Shown: positions 32,954-41,700, counted from the stretch's first letter. The stretch: DNA of 64,000 nt from JANMDS01 sp031430575 (GCA_031430575.1 JANPBT010000073.1:17268-81267); one strand, 5' to 3'. Numbers and translations: made by a program. Notes: generated from the letters alone by a model not told the origin.

Positions 32954-34210
32954 TCAGCGCTTTGCAAGCGCGCGATGACCGATATCCCGGCGAAATTGCA
33001 TACCTGCAAACGAAACGCTTTCGATCGCGGCGTACGCTTTAGCATGCGCTTGCTTCACGGTATCGCCAAGCGCACAGACGGTCAATACCCGCCCGCCCGC
33101 GCAAACTAGTTTGTCGTTATGAATAGTCGTGCTGGCATGAAAAATTTTTACATCGTCAGATTGCGCCGCGGGTAACGTAATCGGATCGCCCATGCGCGGC
33201 ACATCAGGATAATTTTGAGCCGCGAGCACGACGGCAAGTGCGGTGCGTCGGTCCCACTCCGCTTCGATCTGATCGAGCTTACCTTGCAGCGCTGCTTGAA
33301 TGAGCTTGACCAAGTCTGACTTTAGCCGCATCAAAATCGGTTGCGCTTCTGGGTCGCCCAAGCGGCAGTTAAATTCAATCACTTTTGGCACGCCGGTTTC
33401 GTCAATCATCACCCCGGCGTAAAGAAAGCCTGTGTAGGGAATGCCATCTTCAGCCATGCCATTGATTGTGGGGTCTATGATTTCGCGCATGATGCGGGCG
33501 TGGAGCGTTGGGCTCACCACGGGCGCAGGAGAATATGCGCCCATGCCGCCAGTATTGGGGCCTTCATCGCCATCGCGCAATCGCTTGTGATCTTGACTGG
33601 TGGCCAGCGGCAATACATTTTTGCCATCAGACATTACGATAAAGCTGGCCTCTTCGCCTGCGATAAATTCCTCGATCACGATCCGATCGGTCGGCGATCT
33701 TAAAAAGCGGGTTACCGCTTCATGGGCTTCTTCGCGCGTCATCGCCACGACAACGCCTTTACCGGCAGCAAGCCCGTCGTATTTCACGACAATCGGCACC
33801 GGGCTCACATCAAGATAGGCATGGGCTCTCACCGCATCGGTGAACGTAGCGTATGCGGCCGTCGGAATTTTATGGCGCTGCATAAACGCTTTGGCAAAAG
33901 ATTTCGAGCTTTCTAGCTGCGCTGCTGCGCGTGTGGGGCCAAATACTGCATGACCTTTTGCGCGCAAGGCATCAACCAACCCAGCGGCAAGCGGCGCTTC
34001 GGGGCCGACGACAGTGAGCCCGACCTTTTCAGATTCGACTAGATTGACCCAGTCCTCAACCGTTGCAGCCGCTGCGTTAATGCATTCGCGCTCGCTCGCC
34101 GTGCCTGCATTTCCGGGTGAAACGACGACGTGTTGTATGCCGGGGCTTTGTGCCAGTTTCCAGGCCAACGCGTGCTCTCGCCCGCCTGCGCCGATGACTA
34201 AAAGTTTCAA
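32954..34210 (-). CDS. purD: Phosphoribosylamine-glycine ligase
   Basis: 418 residues. It makes glycinamide ribonucleotide in purine synthesis. MKLLVIGAGGREHALAWKLA is the classic N-terminus; ATP-grasp segments include PIVVKYDGLAAGKGVVVA, EEFIAGEEASFI, DHKRLRDGDEGPNTGGMGAY and EFNCRLGDPEAQPIL. The start codon is TTG at 34210, with a weak ribosome site. A degenerate DR18 copy encodes TLPAAQSDD. It ends 9 bases before hemF. Confidence 0.96.
   Translation of the reverse strand: MKLLVIGAGGREHALAWKLAQSPGIQHVVVSPGNAGTASERECINAAAATVEDWVNLVESEKVGLTVVGPEAPLAAGLVDALRAKGHAVFGPTRAAAQLESSKSFAKAFMQRHKIPTAAYATFTDAVRAHAYLDVSPVPIVVKYDGLAAGKGVVVAMTREEAHEAVTRFLRSPTDRIVIEEFIAGEEASFIVMSDGKNVLPLATSQDHKRLRDGDEGPNTGGMGAYSPAPVVSPTLHARIMREIIDPTINGMAEDGIPYTGFLYAGVMIDETGVPKVIEFNCRLGDPEAQPILMRLKSDLVKLIQAALQGKLDQIEAEWDRRTALAVVLAAQNYPDVPRMGDPITLPAAQSDDVKIFHASTTIHNDKLVCAGGRVLTVCALGDTVKQAHAKAYAAIESVSFAGMQFRRDIGHRALAKR
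33160..33175 (+). repeat. Degenerate DR18 copy in purD
   Basis: Core altered (TTGCGCCGCGGGTAA); encodes LPAAQ. Confidence 0.55.
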
Positions 34211-34231
34211 GGGTTCTCGCTACGAAATCGG

Positions 34232-34789
34232 TTATTTAAAGTTGTGACGCAAAAACGCATAGGCAACGTTACCGTTGTTGAGGTTTTTGCTGATCTTTGG
34301 AATGAAAATAAAGTTAAGCGAGGTGTTATTCCACTTTACGCCTGCTGTTGGCAAGATCGCTGGAAAGGGAATGCCGCTTGCAATATCGGGCCGCTGCACG
34401 AGCATCGCGGTATATCCCAAGCTTGCTTGTAAGCCCGTGCGTGGGCCCCAGTAGGTGTTGTAGGCGTAGCCCAGATGAATCTGATTTTTAAAATGCGATT
34501 CCCGGAAGACTAACCAAAAAAGCATGTGGGTGTCGCCATTGGACTCTTCCGCCGTTTTACCGTAGCCAATGCCCCACGCTTTTTCATTAAATTCACGAAT
34601 TTTTTCGGGCGTGTAACTACTGCGCAGATGATAAGCGTAGCCTGAAAGTAGCAACTCATCATCACCCGTCTCGTAGGCTTTAACAACGCCATTGCACGGC
34701 TTGGAAAAGACGCTCCACAGCCAATCGCAGGCATGTGCTGCAGGCAAAGTGAAGCAGGTGAGCGCTAGCGTAAGGATAATTTTCTTCAT
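34232..34789 (-). CDS. pagP: PagP-like lipid A acyltransferase
   Basis: 185 residues. A signal peptide (MKKIILTLALTCFTLPAAHA) is followed by an outer membrane beta-barrel sequence close to PagP: YAYHLRSSYTPEKIREFNEK, AWGIGYGKT, LVFRESHFKNQ, IPFPAILPTAGVKW, NNGNVAYAFLRHNF. In Escherichia coli PagP the active site is His, Asp, Ser; here YH supplies the His and RES replaces the usual DS, so the Asp is Glu. It would transfer palmitate to lipid A at the cell surface. The ATG at 34789 gives a proper signal peptide; earlier in-frame starts do not. No PhoP box was looked for beyond eye. Confidence 0.82.
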   Translation of the reverse strand: MKKIILTLALTCFTLPAAHACDWLWSVFSKPCNGVVKAYETGDDELLLSGYAYHLRSSYTPEKIREFNEKAWGIGYGKTAEESNGDTHMLFWLVFRESHFKNQIHLGYAYNTYWGPRTGLQASLGYTAMLVQRPDIASGIPFPAILPTAGVKWNNTSLNFIFIPKISKNLNNGNVAYAFLRHNFK

Positions 34790-34816
34790 AGCGCGCATTT
34801 TACTGTGGGCACGCAC

Positions 34817-35920
34817 CTACTCTTCCACGAAGGAGAACTCGTGAAGTGAGGTGGACTCACGGCCGGTACGCTCATACTTCCATGTAGATAGCGCGCGCAC
34901 GACTTCTCGGTCAAACACTTGCGGCGGTGTCGCGCGCATGATCTCAACGTTAGTCACGTTACCAGCGCCGTCGATGGCGACCCGGGCGAGCACTGTTCCC
35001 TTTGAGACCCCTTTGGCGCGTGCAGTGCGCGGAAATATCGGATCTTCGCGGGAAATCAATTTTGGCGCGGCAACGGGCGCTGGTGCTGCGGCAGCGCGCG
35101 GTGCTGCCGCAGCGATGGCAACGGGCGGCGCTACGGGCGCTACCGTTACCGCAGGCGCGGGGGCGGCAGCCGGCGTTGGTAATGGCGCAAGCACCGGCGC
35201 TGGCGTCGGGCTCGGCGCAGCGGCGGTAACGATGGGTGCAGGCGCTGCAGCAATGGGCGCAGCAACCGGGCTCGCGCTCGGCGCGGGAGCGATGGGTTGC
35301 GGTGGCGAAGTTTTCGATGCCGTTGCTGATTTTTCTAGCTTCTCTTTTAGCGGCTCAGTTGCTTTATCTTTTTTGGGTGCAATTTCAGGCGATTTAGCGG
35401 CAATCGCGACTGGGGTTGCGGCAGCGCCAGTAGCTATCTTTTCTTCAATTGGAGCGGCTTGAATCGTGGCGGGCGCATTCGTCGGCAATGGTGAATTAGT
35501 AAGCGGGGTCGAAGCCGAGAACGCGACATCTGCTGCTGGCGGAGTTAGGCTCTGCTTGGTGGGAGATTTCATCATCTGCCAGCCTGCCAAAATCGCACCT
35601 ATTGCAGCCAACGCGCCTAAGCCGAGCTTGAGGCCAGTGCCTGTGGCGGGCGCATAGGCAGCGCTTTGAGACATCTTGGGCTCGCTTGTGCCACCAACTG
35701 CTGCGCCGATCAACTCAACTAAACCGTTTTTTTCCAACCGTGCCACGGCCGACGTTGCCGCCGAAGGTGTCAATGCGGTGACCGAGCCTAACTGCTCTAA
35801 ATTGAGCGGCGCGTTGAGCTTTGAGAGCGCTTTTCGTTCTGGAACACTCAATCCCACTTGCGCAGATTGGAGCTCGGCGTCGCCCGCGCGCGTGCGACGA
35901 TATTGAATTTCAGTTGCCAT
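34817..35920 (-). CDS. TonB-like protein with N-terminal helix-turn-helix-like domain
   Basis: 367 residues. The N-terminal 75 residues look like a small winged-helix or MarR-like unit (LSVPERKALSKLNAPLNLEQ, then SAATSAVARLEKNGLVELIG). One membrane helix follows at about 96-115 (GLKLGLGALAAIGAILAGW). A long Pro/Ala-rich periplasmic spacer leads to a TonB C-terminal domain (DPIFPRTARAKGVSKGTVLA, then STWKYERTG). There are no ExbB/ExbD genes nearby. The cytoplasmic head could sense or bind DNA or protein; this is inference. The start at 35920 has TAGGGG upstream. Confidence 0.8.
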   Translation of the reverse strand: MATEIQYRRTRAGDAELQSAQVGLSVPERKALSKLNAPLNLEQLGSVTALTPSAATSAVARLEKNGLVELIGAAVGGTSEPKMSQSAAYAPATGTGLKLGLGALAAIGAILAGWQMMKSPTKQSLTPPAADVAFSASTPLTNSPLPTNAPATIQAAPIEEKIATGAAATPVAIAAKSPEIAPKKDKATEPLKEKLEKSATASKTSPPQPIAPAPSASPVAAPIAAAPAPIVTAAAPSPTPAPVLAPLPTPAAAPAPAVTVAPVAPPVAIAAAAPRAAAAPAPVAAPKLISREDPIFPRTARAKGVSKGTVLARVAIDGAGNVTNVEIMRATPPQVFDREVVRALSTWKYERTGRESTSLHEFSFVEE

Positions 35921-35943
35921 TTTGAATACCCCTAGACGCTACT

Positions 35944-35955
35944 AAAAGCGCTTTT
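35944..35955. promoter_or_regulatory. 12-bp perfect palindrome upstream of the TonB-like gene
   Basis: AAAAGCGCTTTT lies 24 bases upstream of the start, where it could be an operator. No regulator is known for it. Confidence 0.35.
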
Positions 35956-36054
35956 TTGTTAGAGTAGTTTATGTAAATGGCATGATTTAAGCGGCAAACT
36001 CCGAAATTTAAATTCGGCGGTGACAGAAAATTGTCGTATTTAGCGCGCAATTTG

Positions 36055-36089
36055 CTCGCTTTCAGCACGTTTGGCGTGCTGAAAGCGAG
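36055..36089 (-). terminator. 15-bp perfect hairpin after purH
   Basis: CTCGCTTTCAGCACG (36055-36069), 5-base loop TTTGG, CGTGCTGAAAGCGAG (36075-36089), 25 bases past the purH stop on the minus strand. The stem is strong but there is no T run after it, so it is either a terminator helped by other factors or an RNA-end stabiliser. Confidence 0.6.
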
Positions 36090-36114
36090 TTGTATGTCGG
36101 TTTACAACGTGCCG

Positions 36115-37674
36115 CTAGTGCCTGAAATGGCGTACCCCGGTGGTGACCATTGCCACGCCGCGTTCGTCCGCTGCCGCGATGACCTCGCCATCGCGCATGG
36201 AGCCGCCTGGTTGGATCACCGCAATCGCGCCGGCATCGGCGATCACGTCCAGGCCATCACGGAATGGAAAAAACGCATCGCTTGCGGCCACGCTACCTAC
36301 AAGCGACAAGCCCGCATGCTGTGCCTTAATGCCTGCGATGCGCGCGGAATCAAGGCGACTCATTTGCCCAGCCCCGATACCGATCGTTGCACCGTCTTTA
36401 GCGAAAACGATCGCATTGCTCTTTACAAATTTCGCAACCCGCCAGACGAAAAGCAAATCGTCGATCTGTGCAGCACTTGGCGCGATTTTGGTCACACACG
36501 TTAGATCGCTTTTTGCAAGCGCGTGGGTATCTGGCGATTGCACCAAAACGCCACCGCCAACGCGCTTAAGGTCGTATGCATTTGCGCCGCAGGCATCAAC
36601 GCTAATTTCGAGCACGCGCACGTTCGCTTTTTTACTCAGCAATGCTTTTGCCTCGAACGAATAGCTCGGCGCAATCAACACTTCTAAAAATTGCGCACTG
36701 ACCGCTTCCGCTGCCGCGGCATCTACTTCGCAGTTAAATGCGATGATGCCGCCAAAGGCGGAAGTCGGGTCGCAGACGAAAGCTTTTTTGTACGCTTCGA
36801 GAGCGTTTGCCGCAACGGCAACGCCGCACGGGTTGGCATGTTTAACGATCACGCAGGCGATGCTCTCAGGAAATGATTTCACACATTCCCAGGCGGCATC
36901 GGCATCGGCGATATTGTTAAACGAAAGCGCCTTGCCCTGCAATTGCGTGGCCGCCGAGATTGATCCCGGCACTGCGGGCATCTCGCGGTAAAAGGCGGCC
37001 GACTGATGCGGATTTTCGCCGTAGCGCAAATCTTGCACTTTTGCAAAACTCGCGTTGAACTGGTCGGGGTAATTCACTGATGCGTTTGAAGCATCGCGCG
37101 CAGTCAGCCAATTTGAAATCGCGCCATCGTAAGCGGCGGTATGCGAAAAAGCTTTACGAGACAGATTGAAGCGCGTCGCTTCGCTTAGCAGGCCTGCGCC
37201 TGCGACTAGCTCAGAAGCAAGTGCTGCGTAATCGTCGGGATCAACAACAATTCCAACACCCTTGTAATTTTTTGCAGCCGCGCGCACCATTGTCGGCCCG
37301 CCGATATCGATATTTTCAATCGCGTCTTCCAAAGAGCAGCCGGGCTTAGCGACTGTCTCGCGAAATGGATATAGGTTGACAACAACGATATCAATCGCCT
37401 CGATACCTGCGGCGCAGATTGCGGCCATATGGGCGGGGTCGTCACGTCGCGCAAGGATTCCACCATGCACTTTTGGGTGCAGCGTTTTCACCCGGCCATC
37501 GAGCATTTCAGGAAATCCCGTGAAATCGCCCACCTCTTTAATCGCAAGCCCCGCATCACGCAGCGTTTTCGCTGTGCCGCCGGTGGAAAGTAGCGTGAAA
37601 TTAAGCGCTAGGAGCGTGCGGGCGAAATCAACGATACCGCGTTTGTCAGAGACCGAAAGCAGGGCGTGGGGCAT
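36115..37674 (-). CDS. purH: Bifunctional AICAR formyltransferase / IMP cyclohydrolase
   Basis: 519 residues. The last two steps to IMP. The N-terminal cyclohydrolase has MPHALLSVSDKRGIVDFART and LSTGGTAKTLRDAG; the C-terminal transformylase has QLQGKALSFNNIADADAAWE, VIVKHANPCGVA, DPTSAFGGIIAFN and, near the end, SRLDSARIAG and FPFRDGLDVIADAGAIAVIQ. It starts one base inside the fis stop (TAATG), so it is coupled to fis. A DR18 copy encodes ICAAGIEAID and a variant encodes DACGAN. Confidence 0.97.
   Translation of the reverse strand: MPHALLSVSDKRGIVDFARTLLALNFTLLSTGGTAKTLRDAGLAIKEVGDFTGFPEMLDGRVKTLHPKVHGGILARRDDPAHMAAICAAGIEAIDIVVVNLYPFRETVAKPGCSLEDAIENIDIGGPTMVRAAAKNYKGVGIVVDPDDYAALASELVAGAGLLSEATRFNLSRKAFSHTAAYDGAISNWLTARDASNASVNYPDQFNASFAKVQDLRYGENPHQSAAFYREMPAVPGSISAATQLQGKALSFNNIADADAAWECVKSFPESIACVIVKHANPCGVAVAANALEAYKKAFVCDPTSAFGGIIAFNCEVDAAAAEAVSAQFLEVLIAPSYSFEAKALLSKKANVRVLEISVDACGANAYDLKRVGGGVLVQSPDTHALAKSDLTCVTKIAPSAAQIDDLLFVWRVAKFVKSNAIVFAKDGATIGIGAGQMSRLDSARIAGIKAQHAGLSLVGSVAASDAFFPFRDGLDVIADAGAIAVIQPGGSMRDGEVIAAADERGVAMVTTGVRHFRH
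36581..36596 (+). repeat. DR18 variant in purH
   Basis: Two mismatches; encodes DACGAN. Confidence 0.65.
37402..37417 (-). repeat. DR18 copy in purH
   Basis: Exact core; encodes ICAAGI. Confidence 0.95.
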
Positions 37675-37925
37675 TAGCGTAATTTATATTTTTCGATTTT
37701 TGCGCGCAAAGTGCTGCGGGTAATGCCGAGCATCACGGCCGCTTGTGTTTGGTTGCCTTGCGCGCGCTTCAATACATCGGTGAAAAGGGATTTTTCGACG
37801 CTATTAATCACCATCTCATGCAGATTTGACGCCGGCTCGCCATCGAGCACTTGGAAATATTCATCAAGAGAATGCTGCACGGCATCCGCAATAGCATGGG
37901 TGCCGTTTAATTTTGGACTTCTCAT
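37674..37925 (-). CDS. fis: Fis-type nucleoid and transcription regulator
   Basis: 83 residues. The C-terminal HTH (GNQTQAAVMLGITRSTLRAK) is typical Fis; the N-terminal half matches betaproteobacterial forms. It bends DNA and controls rRNA, recombination and other genes in well-studied bacteria. It lies between dusB and purH, a usual order. Confidence 0.93.
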   Translation of the reverse strand: MRSPKLNGTHAIADAVQHSLDEYFQVLDGEPASNLHEMVINSVEKSLFTDVLKRAQGNQTQAAVMLGITRSTLRAKIEKYKLR

Positions 37926-37947
37926 TTTGTGCTTTCCTCAATTATTT

Positions 37948-38970
37948 TTATTGCAGCGGAGCGATGGGTAATCGTTCATGCAGGTCGCGCAGTGTATCGA
38001 AAAAAATGCGCACTGCGCGCGATTGCTCGGTAGAAGAAATTAATATATTTATTTCATCGCGCAATTTTTCACCGCCAGGCAAATCGCGCACATACCAGCC
38101 GATATGTTTGCGCGCAGTGCGTACTCCGAGCTCATGCCCATATAGCGAGTAATGTTCATCTAAATGCTCAAGAAGCCATTGCTGAACATCCAATACCTGC
38201 GGCGCAAGTGGGCGCTCGCCATGCAGCAACAAATGCGAAGTTTCTTGGAAAATCCAAGGGCGTCCTTGCGCTGCGCGGCCAATCATGATGGCATCAGCGC
38301 CGGTAATGTCTAAGACGTGCTTTGCTTTTTCGGGGGACGTAATATCGCCATTTGCAATCACTGGAATCGAGACTGATTGCTTGACTAATCTAATCGTTTC
38401 GTATTCGGCATCGCCGCCGTAGCCGCATGCGCGCGTGCGGCCATGAAGCGTAATCGCAGCGATGCCTGCATTCTGCGCCATCTTTGCGATTGCCAATGCG
38501 TTGCGGTGCTCAGGGTCCCAGCCCGTTCGCGTTTTGAGTGTCACGGGTGTATTGGTATCACGCACGGCATCGACCACCGCGGCCAAGATCCGCTCAACCA
38601 GCGGCTCGTCGCGCAAGAGCGCTGAGCCTGCCGCGACGTTGCAGACTTTCTTCGCTGGGCAGCCCATGTTGATATCGATGACCTGCGCTCCGCAGGCGAC
38701 GTTAAAGCGCGCTGCTTCTGCCATCATTTGTGGGTCAGCGCCCGCGATTTGCACCGCGATCGGCTCGACTTCACCCGAATGATCGCGCCGTCGCATCGAT
38801 TTTGGCGTCTGCCACAGCTCGGGTTTTGATGCCACCATTTCGCTCACTGCATAGCCCGCGCCCAGCTTCTTGCAAAGCTTGCGGAATGGCCGATCGGTCA
38901 CGCCAGCCATCGGCGCGACGAAGAGTCGGTTTTTGAGAACGAAAGGGCCAATGGCCGGAAGCGAATTCAC
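37948..38970 (-). CDS. dusB: tRNA-dihydrouridine synthase B
   Basis: About 340 residues. It reduces uridines in tRNA with FMN. Segments: NRLFVAPMAGVTDRPFRKLC, VQIAGADPQMMAEAARFN, INMGCPAKKVCNVAAGSALL (catalytic Cys in MGCPAKKVC), LKTRTGWD, ITLHGRTRACGYGG, IPVIANGDI, MIGRAAQGRPWIF. The frame stays open to an ATG at 39141, but homology begins only at LPAIGPFVLKNR, so I use the GTG at 38970; the start is not certain. A DR18 variant encodes PLAPQVLDVQ near the C-terminus. First gene of dusB-fis-purH. Confidence 0.92.
   Translation of the reverse strand: MNSLPAIGPFVLKNRLFVAPMAGVTDRPFRKLCKKLGAGYAVSEMVASKPELWQTPKSMRRRDHSGEVEPIAVQIAGADPQMMAEAARFNVACGAQVIDINMGCPAKKVCNVAAGSALLRDEPLVERILAAVVDAVRDTNTPVTLKTRTGWDPEHRNALAIAKMAQNAGIAAITLHGRTRACGYGGDAEYETIRLVKQSVSIPVIANGDITSPEKAKHVLDITGADAIMIGRAAQGRPWIFQETSHLLLHGERPLAPQVLDVQQWLLEHLDEHYSLYGHELGVRTARKHIGWYVRDLPGGEKLRDEINILISSTEQSRAVRIFFDTLRDLHERLPIAPLQ
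38193..38208 (-). repeat. DR18 variant in dusB
   Basis: Exact to GGCGCA then AG; encodes LAPQVL. Confidence 0.8.
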
Positions 38971-39141
38971 GGGCGTTGCATTTGCGGGGAAGACTGGATT
39001 ATAGTTTTTTAAAACAAACTGCAGCGCAGATGCGCTGGCGTCTAAATATTGGGGTTTTGCACCAGCGGACGATGCGCACGAAAATTGCGCGTCAATGTTC
39101 GCAATTTCTCTGCGTCCACGCATGATTTCTATAATGTGCAT

Positions 39142-41346
39142 ATGAATCCATTATTAAAGACCTTAAATCCGCCACAATTAGAAGCGGTTACCCTCCCACA
39201 AGGCAATGCAATGATCCTTGCCGGTGCAGGCAGCGGCAAGACTAAAGTGTTGACCACCCGCATCGCTTGGCGCATCCAGAATGCGCAAGCCACGCCGATG
39301 ACCGTTTTGGCGGTGACTTTTACCAATAAAGCGGCGAAAGAAATGCTGCATCGGTTGAGCGCGATGCTCCCGATCAACACGCGCGGCATGTGGGCGGGCA
39401 CGTTTCACGGGCTTTGCAATCGCTTTTTGCGCACCCACCATCGCGAAGCTAATTTGCCGCAGCTCTTCCAGATTCTCGATACCCAAGATCAACTCTCGCT
39501 CATTAAGCGGCTCTACAAAGCCAACAGCATTGATGACGAGAAATTTCCGCCCAAACCAATGCAGTGGTTTATGAATAGCGCGAAGGAAGAAGGCTTGCGC
39601 GCTGGCGCGGTTGAAGCCTACGACGATTTCACCCGCAAGCAAGTCGAGTTTTACGCGATCTATGAGCAAGCCTGCCAGCGCGAAGGGGTTTGCGATTTCG
39701 CCGAGCTTCTATTGCGCACATATGAAGTTTTGCAGCGCAATCAACCGCTGCGCGAGCATTACCAAGCGCGATTTTCAGACGTGCTCGTTGACGAATTTCA
39801 AGATACCAATTCATTGCAATATAAATGGCTGCGGCTGATCGCCGGGCGGCAAGCGAGTGTGTTTGGGGTGGGTGACGACGATCAATCCATTTATGCCTTT
39901 CGAGGCGCCAAAGTCGGCAATATGCTGGCCTTTGAAAAAGACTTTGCGCCGGTCAAACTCATTAAGCTGGAGCAAAATTATCGGAGCTACGGCAATATTC
40001 TCGACGCCGCCAATGCGCTCATTGATCATAACGCGAGCCGACTCGGCAAAAATCTTTGGACCGATGCGGGCGAGGGCGAAAAGATTCGCGGCTATTTGGC
40101 TTACTCTGATGCAGAAGAAGCGCAATTTATCGTGCAGTGTGCGCAGCAGGCGGTGGCTGAGGGCGCGAGCGCTTCTGAGATCGCGATTTTGTATCGCTCC
40201 AATGCGCAATCGCGGGTCTTGGAGCATGCGCTTTTCAATGCTCGCATGCCCTACAAAGTTTATGGTGGGCTGCGCTTTTTTGAGCGCGCCGAAATTAAAA
40301 ATGCGCTTGCCTATCTGCGCTTACTGACCAACCCCGAAGATGATGGCGCGTTGCTGCGCGCGATTAATTTTCCGCCGCGCGGCATCGGCGCGCGTACGCT
40401 TGAGACCCTGCAAGAGCGCTCCGCGCTTGCGGGCATTACGCTTTGGCAAGCCGCGTGCAGCGGCGCGGCGGGCGCGAAGGTGGGTGAATTCGTGCGCATC
40501 ATTGAAGCGATGCGCAGCGCCACCAAAGGTCTGCCGCTGCCAGAAGTGATGGATCACATGATCGAAGCCTCGGGCTTATTCGCGCATTATCGGGGCGAAA
40601 AAGAAGGCGCAGATCGCGTTGATAACTTAAAAGAGTTGGTCACCGCGGCTGATAATTTCATGCGCGAAGCGGGCGGCGTCGTCTCTACCGTGAATGAAGA
40701 CGGCACGGTGAGCGGCGATCCGCTGGCCGATTTTTTAACGCACGCTGCTTTAGAAGCGGGCGATACCCAAGCCGCAGAGGGGCGCCCGGCCGTGCAGATG
40801 ATGACCGTGCACGCGGCCAAAGGCTTAGAGTTTGATTTCGTTTTCATCACCGGTTTGGAAGAAGGATTATTTCCGCACGATAATTCGCTGAATGATGACG
40901 GTGGCGTGGAAGAAGAGCGGCGCTTGATGTATGTTGCGATTACCCGCGCGCGCAAAAAGCTGACCATTACCCATACCCAAATGCGCATGCTCCATGGGCA
41001 AACGCGCTACAACGTCGCGTCCCGCTTTCTCGATGAAGTGCCGGATAAATTGATTCAATGGCTCTCTCCTAAGCCGCGCCAATTTGCTGCACCGGAATCG
41101 GTCAGCGGCTATGTCCCACCGCAAAACTACGGCAGCGCATCAATACCTGCGGCGCAGAAAACGAGCATGGCGGCTGATAACGGTAGTGGATTTCGGATTG
41201 GGCAAAACGTCATCCACGCGAAATTTGGCGCTGGCGTAATCGTCAACGCGGAAGGACGCGGCGGCGATGCGCGTGTGCAAGTCAATTTCCGCAATGCCGG
41301 GATGAAGCTGCTTGATTTGAAATTCGCGAAATTGACGGCTGCTTGA
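39142..41346 (+). CDS. uvrD: DNA helicase II (UvrD/PcrA family)
   Basis: 734 residues. SF1A helicase motifs: Q-motif and motif I AMILAGAGSGKTKVLTTRIA, motif Ia TFTNKAAKEML, motif II VLVDEFQDTN, motif III GVGDDDQSIYAFRGA, motif IV LEQNYRS, motif V MTVHAAKGLEFDFVF, motif VI RRLMYVAITRARKKL. The Tudor-like tail (FRIGQNVIHAKFGAGVIVNA) is present. It unwinds DNA in nucleotide-excision and mismatch repair. The ATG at 39142 gives the family start MNPLLKTLNPPQLEAV. A DR18 copy encodes SIPAAQKTS in the linker before the tail. Confidence 0.96.
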   Translation: MNPLLKTLNPPQLEAVTLPQGNAMILAGAGSGKTKVLTTRIAWRIQNAQATPMTVLAVTFTNKAAKEMLHRLSAMLPINTRGMWAGTFHGLCNRFLRTHHREANLPQLFQILDTQDQLSLIKRLYKANSIDDEKFPPKPMQWFMNSAKEEGLRAGAVEAYDDFTRKQVEFYAIYEQACQREGVCDFAELLLRTYEVLQRNQPLREHYQARFSDVLVDEFQDTNSLQYKWLRLIAGRQASVFGVGDDDQSIYAFRGAKVGNMLAFEKDFAPVKLIKLEQNYRSYGNILDAANALIDHNASRLGKNLWTDAGEGEKIRGYLAYSDAEEAQFIVQCAQQAVAEGASASEIAILYRSNAQSRVLEHALFNARMPYKVYGGLRFFERAEIKNALAYLRLLTNPEDDGALLRAINFPPRGIGARTLETLQERSALAGITLWQAACSGAAGAKVGEFVRIIEAMRSATKGLPLPEVMDHMIEASGLFAHYRGEKEGADRVDNLKELVTAADNFMREAGGVVSTVNEDGTVSGDPLADFLTHAALEAGDTQAAEGRPAVQMMTVHAAKGLEFDFVFITGLEEGLFPHDNSLNDDGGVEEERRLMYVAITRARKKLTITHTQMRMLHGQTRYNVASRFLDEVPDKLIQWLSPKPRQFAAPESVSGYVPPQNYGSASIPAAQKTSMAADNGSGFRIGQNVIHAKFGAGVIVNAEGRGGDARVQVNFRNAGMKLLDLKFAKLTAA
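41143..41158 (-). repeat. DR18 copy in uvrD
   Basis: Exact core; encodes IPAAQK. Confidence 0.95.
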
Positions 41347-41372
41347 AAGTAACCCGATCGCGATTGAAGCAA

Positions 41373-41388
41373 TCTGCGCCTCAGGTAT
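41373..41388 (+). repeat. DR18 variant, left arm of inverted pair
   Basis: One mismatch (CTGCGCCTCAGG); pairs with 41396-41411. Confidence 0.85.
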
Positions 41389-41395
41389 TTTGAAT

Positions 41396-41411
41396 TTACC
41401 TGCGGCGCAGA
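41396..41411 (-). repeat. DR18 copy, right arm of inverted pair
   Basis: Exact core; pairs with 41373-41388. Confidence 0.95.
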
Positions 41412-41677
41412 TTTTTAGCGAAATCAGCGCGCGGTGCACGCCTCGATTTTTCGCATCGCAACGATCGAGCGCGCTTTGCGCAAAATTGCTTTCTCTAAAG
41501 CGAAAAAGCGATGTAGCGCATCGTTGCGCAGGGAATTCAACTGGCACGGATGCGGTAGCAGTGTTATACTGGGCATAAAAACACCATACCAAGATATCAG
41601 GCCGACAGAGAGGAGCTTTCTCAATAGTTTCGCTTGAGGTGATAACTGATAAATTGCGGTTATGCGTTATAAAACAT

Positions 41678-41689
41678 GTTAGGCGTCAG
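41678..41689 (+). other. Integron cassette left boundary (core site GTTAGGC)
   Basis: GTTAGGCGTCAG fits the GTTRRRY core used by integron integrases. It is the exact reverse complement of CTGACGCCTAAC at 42580-42591, as expected for the two ends of one cassette. Confidence 0.7.
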
Positions 41690-41700
41690 AATCCAAGCCC

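Larger units (their letters stand above)
41371..41413. terminator. DR18 inverted pair after uvrD, probable terminator
   Basis: A one-mismatch forward DR18 copy (41373-41388) and an exact-core reverse copy (41396-41411) form a 17-bp stem with one mismatch and a short A/T-rich loop, 25 bases after the uvrD stop and followed by TTTTT. Confidence 0.7.
41347..41700. other. Intergenic region: DR18 inverted pair, then an attI-like or attC-like cassette boundary
   Basis: After the uvrD stop comes the DR18 pair (41371-41413). From about 41500 there is no gene, a TATACT box at about 41563, and then the cassette boundary GTTAGGC at 41678-41684. The bases before it, TTATAAAACAT, resemble the end of attI1 (AAAACAAAGTTAGGC as I recall it). 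No integrase gene is seen here. Confidence 0.6.

Noticed and set aside
38681..38700. GACCTGCGCTCCGCAGGCG in dusB as a DR18 copy
   Set aside because: It is a palindrome of similar look but lacks the CTGCGCCGCAG core and the TAT flank.
41563..41568. TATACT as a promoter for the cassette gene
   Set aside because: No acceptable -35 box at the right distance could be found by eye.
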